Below, in pieces: positions 20,655-31,984 of a stretch of DNA of 64,000 nucleotides (the first letter of the stretch is position 1; the number at the start of each line of letters is the position of its first letter). Source of the DNA: Temnothorax longispinosus (Eukaryota > Arthropoda > Insecta > Hymenoptera > Formicidae); assembly GCF_030848805.1 (NCBI RefSeq), contig NC_092367.1, positions 10,931,591 to 10,995,590 on the forward strand, written 5' to 3'. Below the pieces are notes generated by a model that saw nothing but the letters and a program-made list of their open reading frames with translations, made no database searches and was not told the DNA's origin. The translations under genes were made by a program, and so were the position numbers.

Positions 20655-21400
20655 TTTTTTAAGTGATCTCGGAGTAGGTTTTTGGTATATAAGGGTGTCT
20701 TCCGCAGGGTGTATCGTATTCCTCTATTTTGTATTTTGTGTGCGGCGCTCAGGAGATCCTCTGTGCCAAAGGAGAAATGAGCCAAACCATTTTTAGCAAG
20801 GGCAGAATTTTTTAAGTGATCTCGGGGTAGGTTTTTGGTATATAAGGGTGTCTTCCGCAGGGTGTATCGTATTCCTCTATTTTATATTTTATGTGCGGCA
20901 CTCAGGAAGTTCTCTGTGCCAAAGGAAAAATGGGCCAAACCATTTTTAGCAAGGGCAGAATTTTTTAAGTGATCTTGAGGTAGGTTTTTTGTATATAACG
21001 GTGTCTTCCGCAGGGTGTATCGTATTCCTCTATTTTGTATTTGTGTGCGACACTCACACGGTCCTCTGTGCCAAAGGAGAAATGGGCCAAACCATTTTTA
21101 GCAAGGGCAGAATTTTTTAAGTGATCTCGGGGTAGGTTTTTGGTATATAAGGGTGTCTTCCGCAGGGTGTATCGTATTCCTCTATTTTGTATTTTGTGTG
21201 CGGCACTCAGGAGGTCCTCTGTGCCAAAGGAGAAATGGGCCAAACCATTTTTAGCAAGGGCAGAATTTTTTAAGTGATCTCGGGGTAGGTTTTTGGTATA
21301 TAAGGGTGTCTTCCGCAGGGTGTATCGTATTCCTCTATTTTGTATTTTGTGTGCGGCACTCAGGAGGTCCTCTGTGCCAAAGGAAAAATGGGCCAAATCA
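20655..21400 (-). repeat. 153-bp tandem array, about 5 inverted units
   Basis: The units are reverse complements of those in 17694-20065. They share the same variants, such as CCTCAAGATCACTTAAAAAA in one unit of each array (19790 and inverted near 20970), which suggests that whole blocks were copied between arms. Confidence 0.9.
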
Positions 21401-21599
21401 TTCTTATATAATCGCTCCAAGAACGTTCCAAACTTCAATCAGCTGTTTATTCAACATTTTTCAATATTTTTTCATTATTTTTTCAACATTTTTTTAATAT
21501 TTATACGGCAAAATATTTATTTATAGTTAAATAATAGAAACGACCAAATTACGAGCTATTAATAGGTGTATATTTAATAAAATCAATTTAACAACAAAT

Positions 21600-21660
21600 G
21601 TGTTTGCAATATAAAAAACAATGTTGACGTTTCGAGCCTTACTTGGTCTTTTTCAAAACA
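21600..21660 (-). ncRNA. Penelope-type hairpin with CGAAACGTC core
   Basis: On the minus strand AAAGACC, a short loop and GGCTCGAAACGTC lie downstream of a Penelope GIY-YIG remnant. Penelope-like elements carry hammerhead ribozyme motifs with a stem followed by CGAAAC-GU. The stem here is imperfect and the CUGAUGA box is degenerate, so activity is doubtful. Similar motifs are seen near 29690 and 62615. The flanks to 22075 show nothing else. Confidence 0.4.
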
Positions 21661-22075
21661 AACCGCATAATTCCAATTTAATCGCTTCTTAAACTTTAAC
21701 GCATCAAATCACACTAAAAAGGACTGAAAATTCGTAACCGTCGCAACAAGTAAAAGGCCAAACACCTCAGGTATTCGTCAAATGTATATTGACGGTCTCC
21801 TCCGCCGCAAGAACAAGGTGAACATCCGTGATGTCTTTGCATTCGCGAATCTTTATGTCACCCGACCGTCTTAATGGCAACTGAACACAGTATAAAATTA
21901 TGATAAGAGACGCGAATAATTAAGTAAAAATTTTGTAAAGCGGGACACTCACATAAGAAGTCAGTGCAGCGAAAGATACGGAGACTTCCTTCATCGTCTC
22001 AATAGTATGTGTGATCATCGCAAGAGATTACAAGCGACTGTGGCAATGCTCGCTTCGGAAGGGCACGGATTGTTA

Positions 22076-22560
22076 TTAATATTTCATATGAGATAATACG
22101 TTAAGAATATCAAAATAGGCATCGTTCAATAACTCCGTGTCCTTGTTTAAGTTTATACCGTTTGCCTGTTCCTTTATATGTATCATCTTCGCCGTTAATC
22201 TTTTTTTATAATTATGTTTGATTTCCAAAATGCGAGCATTGTCCCAATCAAATGCATGACCGAATTTCACGCTATGCTCAGACAACCGTATGCTTTGTTT
22301 TATCTAATTTAATGTTGCTTTTATGCTCCTTTAATCTCGTTTGGAGTTGCCTCTTTGTCTGGCCGACATAGGAAGCATCACAATTTTGCAATCAATCTTA
22401 TAAATTACATCAGTATTTGTGAGGACGTTCTTATCTTTATGAACCTTAATAATGTTGTTAAGTTTATTTAAAATGCGATATCCCACTAAATTTTCTGATC
22501 TATCCACTGCTGAGGCCGGATGGATCCCGGTTTGCGTGATAAGTTGAAAACCCATGTGGA
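22076..22560 (-). pseudogene. Penelope-like element, GIY-YIG endonuclease remnant
   Basis: Read across two frameshifts, the segment gives D-V-I-Y-K-I-D-C, then C-D-A-S-Y-V-G-Q-T-K-R-Q-L, R-L-K-E-H-K, S-E-H-S-V-K-F-G-H-A-F-D-W-D, then K-K-R-L-T and M-I-H-I-K. This is the GIY-YIG nuclease at the C-terminus of Penelope-like retroelements, with the second half of the motif (Y-V-G-Q-T), the catalytic arginine region and the H-x-F-D-W segment in order. The enzyme nicks target DNA for insertion. Frameshifts lie near 22375 and 22285. The reverse transcriptase part upstream is absent. It is a dead fragment. Confidence 0.78.
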
Positions 22561-22562
22561 AC

Positions 22563-22690
22563 CGATCGTGCGGTGTTCAATCGTGCGGTGTCCAATCGTG
22601 CGGTGTCTAATCGTGCGGTGCCCAATCGTTACGTGTCCAATATTACGTGTCTAATCAAGCGGTGTTCAATCGTTACGTGTTTGAACGGGA
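22563..22690. repeat. 15-bp minisatellite
   Basis: The unit is CAATCGTGCGGTGTC with variants CAATCGTTACGTGTC, repeated about eight times. It sits directly next to the Penelope fragment. Confidence 0.85.
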
Positions 22691-23460
22691 TGCGCCCGAA
22701 GGACAGTAAATCTGAAAAATTGAGAGGGCTAAATTCCGTGATTGTATGTACATGTGTCGTGCCGAAAAGACTACACCCGGGAAGATAATATTAAGGCTGC
22801 GTTGAAGAACATTACCGAAAGTGAGGTTTTAACTAATAGTCCAACAAAGCTCAGGTCGTTGATCCCGCAAGCTTCGATTTTATAAATACTTGATTTTACT
22901 GCACAGAAGTCATGCAGCGTTATATAAAAAAAAAAAAAGGAGACAAGTAAACGTGTAAAAGTGCATCGTGTCCAAACACGTTAAAGGCAGCATTCTACAA
23001 GCGGCTGAAAAGAGAGCCCTGCTGAAAAAGCTCGATTAAATCCAATTAATATCATATTAGTCTTAATAAGATTCTATAGACTTCATGACATTCCGTTGGC
23101 CTAGCCAGAATAATAAAAAGAGAAACTATTAGATATAAAATAATTTATAAGTCTCTGTTTATTTTATTTGGAAACAATGTCTACTGTATTTTAGTAGGAA
23201 TTTAAAAGTATTCCCACAATAGGCCGTTTAAGATGTTTCTTAAGGTTTCAAGGAACTTTTCTCTTTTGGAATCAAATGGAAATTTTCAAATAAATGTTTA
23301 ATATATTTCGATTGGTATTAACAGAAACGTGTCTATTGCAATGCAATGTGTTTTCATATATTTGCTGTAAATTTGCTGACATCGAAATAGAACACGTTAC
23401 AAATACAGCTACATGACTGCTTATACATGCAATCAGTTGACGCAATTTCAAGAGCAAACG
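22691..23460. other. Unassigned region
   Basis: I find no gene. The first 200 bases are less AT-rich and stay open for short stretches without recognisable similarity. The remainder is AT-rich and unremarkable. Confidence 0.4.
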
Positions 23461-23639
23461 GTCCGCAATATTGGTATGTTATGTTGTCTGCAACATGTCG
23501 TGCTATCACAAATATAATTCATATGAGTTCAACCCGACAAGCATAATGCTGTCTCACCTTGTCCCGAGTTTGTCAAAATTAGTTGCATTAATTTGTTGGC
23601 AACATGGCAGCAAACTCACAACATTTGGCTATCTGGGTT

Positions 23640-24255
23640 CTTATAGGTTTAAAAAAAAACTGGCGTCTTGTTGGTTTTCAATGGAAATTTCAATAGACTG
23701 TTCCATGTATTAGATAGTTTCATATCTTAAAGTTTTAATGGGATCTTGTCTCTATTGGGGTTAAATAAGAATTTCCAAATAATTAAATGTTCCAGACAAC
23801 ACGCATGTCCAAAAGACATCTTTAGACATCTTTTAGACGTCTTACGAAAAAAGATGGCTAAAAGACGTCTTATGTTCCAACTTTGGACATGGTGCTGTCT
23901 GGATTCTATATGTTTCAAACAGTATTAACAGAACCATGTATCTATTAGTATTATTTATCAGGAATTGATAATAGAGTGTTCTATAGATTTCTATGGGTAT
24001 TAATATGTATTTACTGTAGAAATCTGTAGAACACCCTATTGTAAATTCCTGATAAATATTAATACACATATGTTCCTGTTAATACTATTCAAAATATATA
24101 AAACATTCATTGGAAATACCTATTTAATCCCAATAGAGATAAGTTCTCATTAAAACCTTAAGAATAGTTTATTAGTAATTTACATTGAAAACCACAAGAC
24201 ACCAGTTTTTTTTTAAACCTATAGGAATGTATAGAACAGTCTATTGGGAAATCCC
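23640..24255. mobile_element. Nested inverted-repeat (MITE) cluster
   Basis: The outer arms TATAGGTTTAAAAAAAAACT and GTTTTTTTTTAAACCTATAG-type sequence (23645 and 24200), with CAATAGACTGTTC on both sides, form a foldback. Inside are a smaller palindrome with CCAGACAACACGCATGTCC and GGACATGGTGCTGTCTGG ends (about 23790-23905) and another around 23960-24055 (AGAGTGTTCTATAGATTTC / GAAATCTGTAGAACACCCT). None has coding capacity. A third related end (GGCTATCTGGG near 23625) matches the CCAGATAGCAA start at 58160. Confidence 0.5.
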
Positions 24256-24414
24256 TGTAAAACTCCCTGAACAATGGTTCCCGTTAAAACATTCAGGAAT
24301 TTATAGACCTTCACGTTATTGCAAATTTCCAGTAAATCCCATTAAACACCTATTTGTACTTATAGAAGTATTACCTATTAATACCTATAAGTACGTATTA
24401 TACAGTTACATATA

Positions 24415-24600
24415 ATTACAAGATTTTTAAACATTATAAAGATGTGTTATATACGAGTATAAGCAAGAAGGAAGTGCTAAAGTCAAAGGGTCCCCACCAG
24501 TCCATTCGAACGTCAATGTCAAGCAACATTGGGCGCGGTTACTACTCGGATGGGTGACCTGCTAAAAGAGCGGACGGACGCGTGGCTACCAAACCAATAC
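24415..24600 (+). ncRNA. 5S-rRNA-derived segment with leader, copy 2
   Basis: GTCAATGTCAAGCAACATTG, GGGCGCGGTTACTACTCGG and ATGGGTGACC follow the 3' half of 5S rRNA, including box C. The leader ATTACAAGATTTTTAAACAT and AAAGATGTGTTATA resembles the one upstream of copy 1 at about 6230. The two copies share leader plus 5S body but not what follows. It is best read as a member of a 5S-related SINE family. Confidence 0.65.
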
Positions 24601-25159
24601 AGATTTATTCAAATTGATAGGACAAAATGTGGCTATTTTTGCAAAATCCAATTTATATTAATAGAAACTTCTCCATTTCATAATTTCCAGTCAAATATAA
24701 TAAAAACTGATTTAACATAGTTCGAAAACGCTATGAAAATTATTAAGAACCAGATGCTTTTAAATGGCATTTTATGATTAAACTCAGCTAGAACCAATTG
24801 ACTTCAATAAAAGCAATAGGATTGAATGGAGATATTTGCATTAAACCCGATGCAAACCGTTAGAATTATATTCGTTCCACAGTGATAATTTCCAATTATA
24901 CATTTTAAATTCCGGTTCAACATGGTTAAAAAACGCTAATAAAAACAATAAAAACTGTTAAGATTTTGATTGCTATTTTACGATTGAGTGTAATCGGAAT
25001 CAATATAGACATATTAAAACATATAGGACGGAATGTAAATATTTCTCTTAAATCTGATTTAAATCCACAGAAACTTATTTTTACTACCAGCATAAATTCC
25101 AGTTCAACAAAGTACAACCGATTTGAGAGTAATTGTGTTTTAATGGAAAATGCAGGTTT
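24601..25159. other. AT-rich region upstream of decayed transposase
   Basis: No gene or clear repeat is visible. An ORF that runs into the next feature (24966-25253) has no recognisable similarity in its first part. Confidence 0.4.
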
Positions 25160-26100
25160 AAAAACACAATACAATCTTATTAGACCGAATAGGGCTGATT
25201 TTCAAAAGGTTTTAATCGAGCTTTTTCAGCAGGGAAAAGACAAATGGGTTTGAGAAGTAATACAGCGGTTAAAAAGTATATCGGACTTAGTCGCTGTTGA
25301 AGCAAAATCAAGAACGCTGTTATACAATTTTTTTCAAAAAACCAATTACATGAGGCAAGGGTGGACGCCTTCTTGTTAATAATGTAAGCTATGGAAGTGA
25401 TTTACGATTTCATTGAAAATAGTGGCGATTGTTAGTTTTCTTTGCCTGACCCGATTAAATTACTCAACGACTACGTTCCTAGCGATCTAACAATCAAAAG
25501 AAAACTAAAAGAAAAATGCGGTAACGAGATTATTATAGCGACAAATAAGAAGATTACTACTATATGTTTCCGAAACACAGGATATACAATTTTGTCGAGT
25601 CATTGGTATGAACGAAAGAAAGTTGATGAACGGAAAGAACGCCTTCGAGTAGTCACTGCAGCTGCAGCCATAATTCGGGGAGATATTTGCTCACAAATCA
25701 ACGACACGTCTGCATATCCTTCAAGCAATGATTTTTTTACAGATGTAAAAAACTGCATACCGAAATCTTTCGATATTTTTCTGGAAAACATTATAGCTAA
25801 AGGAAGAAAATGCCTATCGCAGCAGCTCGAATGAAAATACATTTCAATAGCGCACGCTATTATGTTGGCGACCAGACCAAGATCTTTCTTGTCATCACTT
25901 TTAATCAGTGATTGCTGCTTTTTTATACCGGAAATTTGGCTCTAAAAATCTAGTAACGTTATTATCTAGCTTGGGCTTTAGCGCATCATATAATGAAGCA
26001 CAATTATTGGAAGTTTCAGCTGTCAAGCATTAAAAGCTTGACGAGAACGATTTCTTCGTGATCGATGTTAAAGATCAAGATGATGATCATAGCCCTGCAG
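25160..26100 (+). pseudogene. Decayed copy of the 1500-residue PIN/zinc transposase
   Basis: Several frames here match residues of about 140-430 of the intact protein at 36283-40785. Examples are D-K-W-V ... I-S-D-L-V-A-V-E-A against D-D-W-G ... V-N-D-L-V-A-A-D-A, then C-F-R-N-T-G-Y-T-I-L-S-S-H-W-Y against C-F-R-N-T-G-F-K-L-L-T-E-A-W-Y, then A-T-R-P-R-S-F-L-S-S-L and S-L-G-F-S-A-S-Y-N-E-A. The best single frame is 25442-25834. Stops and frameshifts separate the blocks. The zinc modules, PIN nuclease and C-terminal finger are missing. Similarity is moderate, so this is a related older family rather than a recent duplicate. Confidence 0.8.
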
Positions 26101-26319
26101 ATTCACAACCTTAGGAAATGGCTCAGAAGAATCTTATAAATGACGCTACCCCCAATACTAGTCATGTACAACAATTTTAAATGATAAGAGTTGCCAAATT
26201 TTCATATGTACGAGAAATATCACGCATACATTTGATATTTTTTGTCAATTTATATTTTTTTTACAGATTCTACACCGAAAGTATGATTTTTACAGCGTAA
26301 GACAAAATACAAATATCCA

Positions 26320-26592
26320 TATATTCAACAATGTATTACAGAAAAACTATTAAAGATATGGAAAAAATGTATTGAATTTTTTTTATAGAGAATTTAACGA
26401 GCTTTATTTTTTATAAATACCTTTATTGCGATAGGATCAATGATTACTGAGATATGAGGGAAAAACTGAATTGAAGCAACTTTTTTTCAAGATGGCGGAT
26501 CGAACCTTGCAGATAAAGGTCCGGACTTTTAGTATGTTTAACAGTATGCCAAGATAAAGGTCTCCACCAATTTATAGCTTTCTACCGATTAT
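26320..26592. repeat. Right inverted end of a decayed large element
   Basis: It is the reverse complement of 16505-16770, including CAAGATGGCGGATC and TCCGGACTTTTAGTAT. It lies about 200 bases beyond the decayed transposase, which is where the terminal repeat of its element should be. Confidence 0.6.
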
Positions 26593-26599
26593 AATCGTC

Positions 26600-27875
26600 A
26601 GTTCATGACTGAAATATGACATTGCAATGACGTCACATTATGACGTCAACATAATAAGGCCATGTAAAAAATTGGTTATCTTAACGACACATAACCAAAA
26701 ATGACCAATTTAGGACGTTAAAGCAACTTGTGTTTGTTACCTGGGTGATCCCTGATTTCTTCATATAATCACAATTTTTTCAAACTTAATTTTAATTTTT
26801 TTATTTTTATTTATTATGATAGGAGAAGAATCAAATTAATTCAACTTTAATAAATAATTGACAATAATTTTGATAATTCTGTTTACTAGTTGCAAAAATG
26901 ATAACTATGCATGCTTTGACATGTAAATTGAAAAATTGCTAACAAAAGTTGTTATGTTTTTACTTCTAAGTGTATTGCTTATTTGCGGCTCCATTTGTTA
27001 AAACACTGCAATTATTGTAAAACATACTCTTGACATAAACCTAATATAATGATATTTTAATACAATTTTGTTTTTGACTTGGAAACCTTATACAAAGCAA
27101 CTCGTCTTGTTTCAATGGAAACAAACAATAAAAACTAAAAAAAATCTTATAAATTATTTCTTCTTAATAAGGAGAGACATTTGAAAGAAGATAAATGTTT
27201 ATGTTTTACTTTAAAACTTAAGAACACTTTAAAAATTCCAGATGCAATGGAAATAATAAAGAGGATAACTTTAAGATTACTACTTTATTACTTTATCCTT
27301 ATAATTGTAAATCTTATAACTTTAATCCTTATACCTTTAACCTTAAAACGTTAAAGTTAACCATGAAAAATAACACATGAGATAAATCTATATACTTAAG
27401 GTAGCTAGTGCATCAGCTAAAACAAAGATTTTTGATTGGCATGAAACTATGTTATTCTACAGGGCATTATACGTAATCAGGAATTAATTCACGATTTTTT
27501 ACCACGTAATTACGAAAATATAAGCATTCAAAGTTAGTCAGTTTTACATTAGGGTATATGAACAACGTATGCACAATCGTAAAATTCACGAAATTTTACG
27601 AGTATTTTAAAAAAAGATTAAGGTTTGAAAAACAGAAAATCTTATCAATTAAACTATTACGAATGATTAAAAAAAAACGTTAGTTTACCATTGCAATAAA
27701 AAGATACTCAATATTAAAGCAAACAAAATGTAGCTAACAGAGAAGTCTCTGGCTAGTCGGCCATCAAAACTTGGCAACAGCGCGGACCGCATCTAACCTC
27801 ACTTTCTACGCCAATGTCAAAATAATCAGAAGCTCTCAACGTGTTTTGACGCAATTCAAAGTATAAGCGTGAAAT
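26600..27875. other. TIR-element scrap followed by AT-rich DNA
   Basis: The first 150 bases contain TGACGTCA-type motifs and end GTTTGTTACCTGGG, like the CCCAGGTAGCA elements at 5814-6713. From 26750 to 27875 the DNA is AT-rich with runs such as AACTTTAATCCTTAT-like repeats near 27300; I see no gene. Confidence 0.4.
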
Positions 27876-27879
27876 TTAA

Positions 27880-28749
27880 GGTATTCCTTTCACGAGGAGC
27901 GTATTTTGTAGGCGCTTAAGCAGGGCCTCAGCAAACTCTTGTATATTGCATTAAACTTATATAAAATCAAGTTATAATTGATTATTATGTTTAATTATAA
28001 GAAAAAAGTGAAAATATTATGTGTATTTAGAAATTTTTCATTTTTCGGTAAATTTTACTGTCAGAACAATATAGCAACGCTGCACTTTTCAGGGGGCCGA
28101 TTGTAAAATGTGAAGTTGATAACAAAAGTGTCAATGTAAGTATCAATTTCATTAATCAAAGAATATTGTGACACTTTCTTTTTATCAAAGAGAGATTTTA
28201 TAATAATAATGAGTGATAAAAAACATAAAGTGAGGAGTAATGTGGACAAAAATAAGGGGCAATTTGTGAAAATAAAAGTTAATAATAAACCGTACGTTAT
28301 GAATGAAGTGTGACATGAGCGCACAGCTTGCAGCGCCAGTGTTGCCAAATAATTCCTTGAAAGTCGCCATCAAAAATATTCAACTATAAACCACATTTCA
28401 AGTCAACTTTTAACATAAATATTTTGTTTAAATATTCGGTGACTCTGTATATTTTTATCGGCACTATCGAAAGTATAGAGTTTAGCGAATATGTAGCGCA
28501 GTTAATATTTAATATCTTAAATCTTAAGATAAACAAATTATTACTATTGAATTATTATTATTGAAATGTAGAAAATAGACTTTTTCGATAACGTCACATA
28601 TAAAATATCGAATTTTCAAAATCATAATTCTTCTTTATATGTTCGGTAACGTGGTTTAATTTTTTTCTGGCGTAAAGATATGCATTTTAACTTTCTTGTA
28701 CCAAAAAATCAGTTAATTCTTAAGACTTTGGTGTCATGAAAGGAATACC
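27880..28749. mobile_element. MITE with GGTATTCCTTTCA ends in a TTAA site
   Basis: The ends are GGTATTCCTTTCACGA and the inverted TCATGAAAGGAATACC, bordered by TTAA on both sides (27876-27879, 28750-28753). TTAA duplications are typical of piggyBac and Kolobok transposases. No transposase is encoded; the ORFs within are short and low-complexity. Only the outermost 16 or so bases are inverted. Confidence 0.65.
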
Positions 28750-28938
28750 TTAATTGAGAAATATCAATTTTACCCAGTATATTGTTTAGCTCATTAGGAT
28801 ATTGAGCCGCCACAAATTGCATGTATTTTGGATTTGCTTTAGACGGTTTAGGGAGAAGGAGTAAGAAGGGTGTATGAAAATAATCAACAACTGTAATTAC
28901 GAGTTCTCTATGACATTCTTTATTTGCGTGATTATACG

Positions 28939-29602
28939 TTAAATAACTTTTTTATTTTTCGTGATACGAGGATGTCCGTTGACATCTGAGGCTAAGAGAA
29001 CTGTTACAGCGTCCTCGCCGCCTTCCAAAAATGATTCTTTTAAATGACTAAATGTTAAACCAGCTTTTGCCATTTTCGTTTTCATGCCTGCTGAAACGCC
29101 TTCCTTGATACAGTCGAACGAATTCTTATTTAACTTAGTTTTTGGGTTCTGCGCTTTTTCAATGAAAATCATCTCGATAGATATACTCCCACCGCGAAGC
29201 TCTTCGTCGGTTATACCTACAACTCGAATAATATCTTCCAGAATTCGTACATCGACAGCCCCATTATGAGCGCCGGCAGAAGCGTTATCTCCGATAAACT
29301 CTTCCACTAAAACCGATAAGCGAAAAGACTGCTTAGCTTTCACTCGTTCGGGAAGTTTTTTTTTAAGACAGGCAGACTATCACAAAAGCCACAAGCGATT
29401 GATCGAAATTCGACCATGAGACCAAGGTTCTGTAATTCTCTGAGCAGCATAGGAGTATCGAATTGCCGGCTATTGTGAGCCACGAGAATTGTTGGACCTG
29501 GTTTTATGAATTCTAAGAACCGCAGTATCGCAACTCTACGTGGTGTCGTCACTACTTGTTGACCGTGTAAATTCAGCTCCCTATTTTCGACTGTTAGTCC
29601 TA
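28939..29602 (-). pseudogene. DEDDh 3'-5' exonuclease exon of Mutator-like gene
   Basis: After an acceptor (TTTTTTTAG at about 29603) the frame gives I-L-V-A-H-N-S-R-Q-F-D, F-C-D-S-L-P-V, then after a frameshift F-I-G-D-N-A-S-A-G-A-H-N and A-V-D-V-R-I-L. These are the second and third acidic motifs and the H-x4-D motif of DnaQ/TREX-type exonucleases. The first motif (D-x-E) should lie in an upstream exon that I cannot find. The frameshift is a one-base change in a run of A (about 29356-29364). It lies on the same strand and downstream of the Mutator-like exons at 30645-31847 and is probably the C-terminal domain of the same protein. Proteins pairing these two domains exist in invertebrates, as far as I recall. 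Confidence 0.7.
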
Positions 29603-29671
29603 AAAAATACAAGGAAAATATCCATATATTAATCTTAATTCGACCCAACTGGCCAATTTTATTAAATAGCA

Positions 29672-29712
29672 CGCTACGTTTTGACCTCGGGTTTAGGTCC
29701 TTATCAAGCGTT
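29672..29712 (-). ncRNA. Penelope-type hairpin in an intron
   Basis: On the minus strand TTGATAAGGACC, a loop and GGTCAAAACGTAGC form a stem of GACCT/AGGTC followed by an AAAACGT core. It resembles the hammerhead-like ends of Penelope elements seen near 21640 and 62615. The rest of such an element is not present. Confidence 0.4.
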
Positions 29713-30644
29713 ACAAGTACAAACTATTAATTAGTTAGGCATAATGCCTGCTACGCCACATCTAAAAACTAATGATAAAAATATTACGACATGTAACATA
29801 TATAGTTCACAATTAATAAAAATAAAGTGCTTACATAGTTTATTCGTTGATAATTAAAATATATAGAAGACCGTTGACACGGCATATTCGATCGTTTATA
29901 AAGAACTTGTCGAGTCGGCGATGTTACTGTTAATGTGCGGACACGGATAACAACAAAACAGTACCACTCAAAGTGATCAAGAGGGGGAACAGAGTAAGAA
30001 GTAGGAAATTATCTCTTCCATAATCTCTTCTATAATACGTTCGTAGAGAGCGTTGAGCTTCTCTGTGTCTCTTTGTAAATTTATAATCTAAATACAAGAA
30101 TTCCACTCGAATGCGCAACTTATTGATATACATTTTTTCTTTTATAATCATGTCGGTGATTAAACATTAAATATTTTTACTCGTTATCGCGTCATCCGAA
30201 GATTCGCAATAGATTCCCATCAAATTCGTGACAACGTGCCCCGGTCTACCCTACACTTATGAAAAAAAAATTTTAAATTTCGAGAAAAAAAATTGTCACA
30301 TAATTGTTTATAAAAAGAATACTATGCAATATAAAAAAAATCCTACGTACGTCTCTAGCTGTTATTATCTAATCTATATAAAGCTATATAATCAAAAAAA
30401 TTTTGGTTTTTTGTTCCTGGTCAAAAATTGCATGAGTTACACTTCCGGCCGTGGAAAAAAAGGCATCGACGGAGAAATGCTGTGCAGCCGCCATTTTTTT
30501 ATTAATTGATATAAAAAAATAATTTTTTTGTAATTCATTAGTAATATAATAAAACCCATTTTACAGAATTTCGATTGATCCCTTTATTGCGTTAAAAAAA
30601 ATTCCCGAAATATGCCTATTTTTTCTTGCTCTAGAGTGGCCTAA
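29713..30644. other. Intron-like region of the Mutator-like gene
   Basis: I see no recognisable exon. The first catalytic motif of the exonuclease should be encoded between the flanking exons but has been lost or is too diverged to see. Confidence 0.4.
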
Positions 30645-31655
30645 CCCCTTAAACCCACATCCAGATGAATACGTGATGCCCTCCCTACTTTCTGTATTGT
30701 TATTCATTGCATGTCGTTCTTGGAAGAGATCGTTGTCTTTTTTTTTGCCTCAATATTTTTGCCGATTTTCGCTGAGCTTTCCTAATCTCGTCCTTTTTTT
30801 TTCGAAACTTTGCCGTGTTTTTTCCTGGGGAGATATCTAGTTTCTCGGTTCTCTCTGGATATTTATTACGTAAGCCGTACCGTGGTTTTTTTTAGCAAAC
30901 CGCGGGTGCAATACAAAAATTATTAGATTCCGAACTCCCATAATGTCGAAATTTCGGCGCTTTGCTTGCGACTATCATGTGAAGAAATGCCTCATTTTCG
31001 CCTGAGTCAATCCACACGGTGCAAGTTTTTCAGCATTAGCAGCAAATTTCTTGAAAATTGCAGTCACGGAGGCCTTCATATTAGGATCCGTGAGACCTTT
31101 TCCTCCAGGCAGTAACCGGTGCTTATAATTCGTCGGATCTTCCTTATATACGCACCACATGCCACACTTCTCGTGATCATCGAATGCATGCGGAACGATA
31201 TTGAGAAGACCAGCTCGTACGTTCTCGACATTTCCTTTGTTCTTCAGCAATACGCAAACGAAGCAATATTTTATGTATTCAATGATTTTGCTCGGAATTT
31301 TTTAGTTTCCACATATCCTTGCTGAGGGTGCACGTTGCGTGATTCTTGTCCGATTCTTTCTCGACTGCATGATGTGCTTCGCGATGTACATTGGCGATAG
31401 TGGACGAATCGTCGTCTCCTATGATTGTACCAATTTGTACATTCTTCTCTTATAGCATCGGATTTTTTGTGACAATCTCCACAGCCATTTTCTGTTCCAT
31501 TGATTTCGAACTGCCCGTATGGTTAATACTACAATCGTGATTATCCGGTGAATGCCCTCTTTCGCATAGTACGCAGCGTTTATTGCGAGTGGCATAACCG
31601 CAAACTTTACCACCTTTAACCTCTATCGCTATTGCATGTGCTGAAACACCAAAAC
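30645..31655 (-). pseudogene. Mutator-like transposase domain, main exon (decayed)
   Basis: After the acceptor GTGTTTCAG near 31656 the frame shows V-C-G-Y-A-T-R-N-K-R-C, C-E-R-G-H, H-D-C-S-I-N-H-T-G-S-S-K-S-M-E, then I-I-G-D-D-D-S-S-T-I, then N-I-V-P-H-A-F-D-D-H and L-L-P-G-G-K, then M-I-V-A-S-K-A-P-K-F-R-H-Y-G-S-S-E-S, and finally E-G-I-T-Y-S-S-G. This order is that of the 'Mutator-like transposase' domain found in many insect and cnidarian proteins, whose D-D-D-S motif is thought to be catalytic. An in-frame TAA follows N-P-M-L near 31438, and frameshifts lie near 31265, 31000 and 30700. It is inactive. Confidence 0.78.
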
Positions 31656-31732
31656 ACGAGGAAACATATGTACATACATATATCCTATATGAGCGACATA
31701 CATATTCATTAGATAATTCACAATATCAATTA

Positions 31733-31847
31733 CCGGTGAGACTATTGTAACAGCATCCAGATCCTTTTTTTTGCCATTCAACGTCGTACGAAACCTTTAT
31801 TTTCGTTGGAGATTTTGATAATTCCCTTTGGTTTTGTTGCTCGTCAA
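31733..31847 (-). pseudogene. Mutator-like transposase, exon with DVEWQKKG motif
   Basis: The exon encodes V-S-Y-D-V-E-W-Q-K-K-G-S-G-C-C-Y-N-S-L-T, the start of the Mutator-like catalytic domain (D-x-x-W-x-K-x-G), and ends at a donor near 31732 whose phase fits the next exon. Its upstream end is cut by the 12.1-kb element at 31848. The CGTCAA target duplication places the missing upstream bases at 43948 and beyond, where the same frame continues. Confidence 0.75.
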
Positions 31848-31984
31848 TATGGCACGCCGTTTTACTTTTTAATGGCATCAATAATATTCTACACAATATA
31901 AAAGTTTCCAAAAATAATTGTTCTAAGAAAAATAGCGATTCTTACTAATGATTTTAAATTATGTCGAACATAATAAAAATTGGA

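Larger units (their letters stand above)
17634..21445. mobile_element. Foldback element with arms made of 153-bp tandem repeats
   Basis: The ends are CAGCTGATTGAA and TTCAATCAGCTG, followed inward by GGAACGTTCTTGGAGCG and TATATAA(A/G)AATGATTTGG in both arms. TTTATT flanks both sides (17628-17633 and 21446-21451), a 6-bp duplication. The arms are arrays of a 153-bp unit, about 15 copies on the left and 5 inverted copies on the right, enclosing a unique core of about 0.6 kb. This is the architecture of Drosophila FB elements. No transposase is encoded. Confidence 0.8.
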
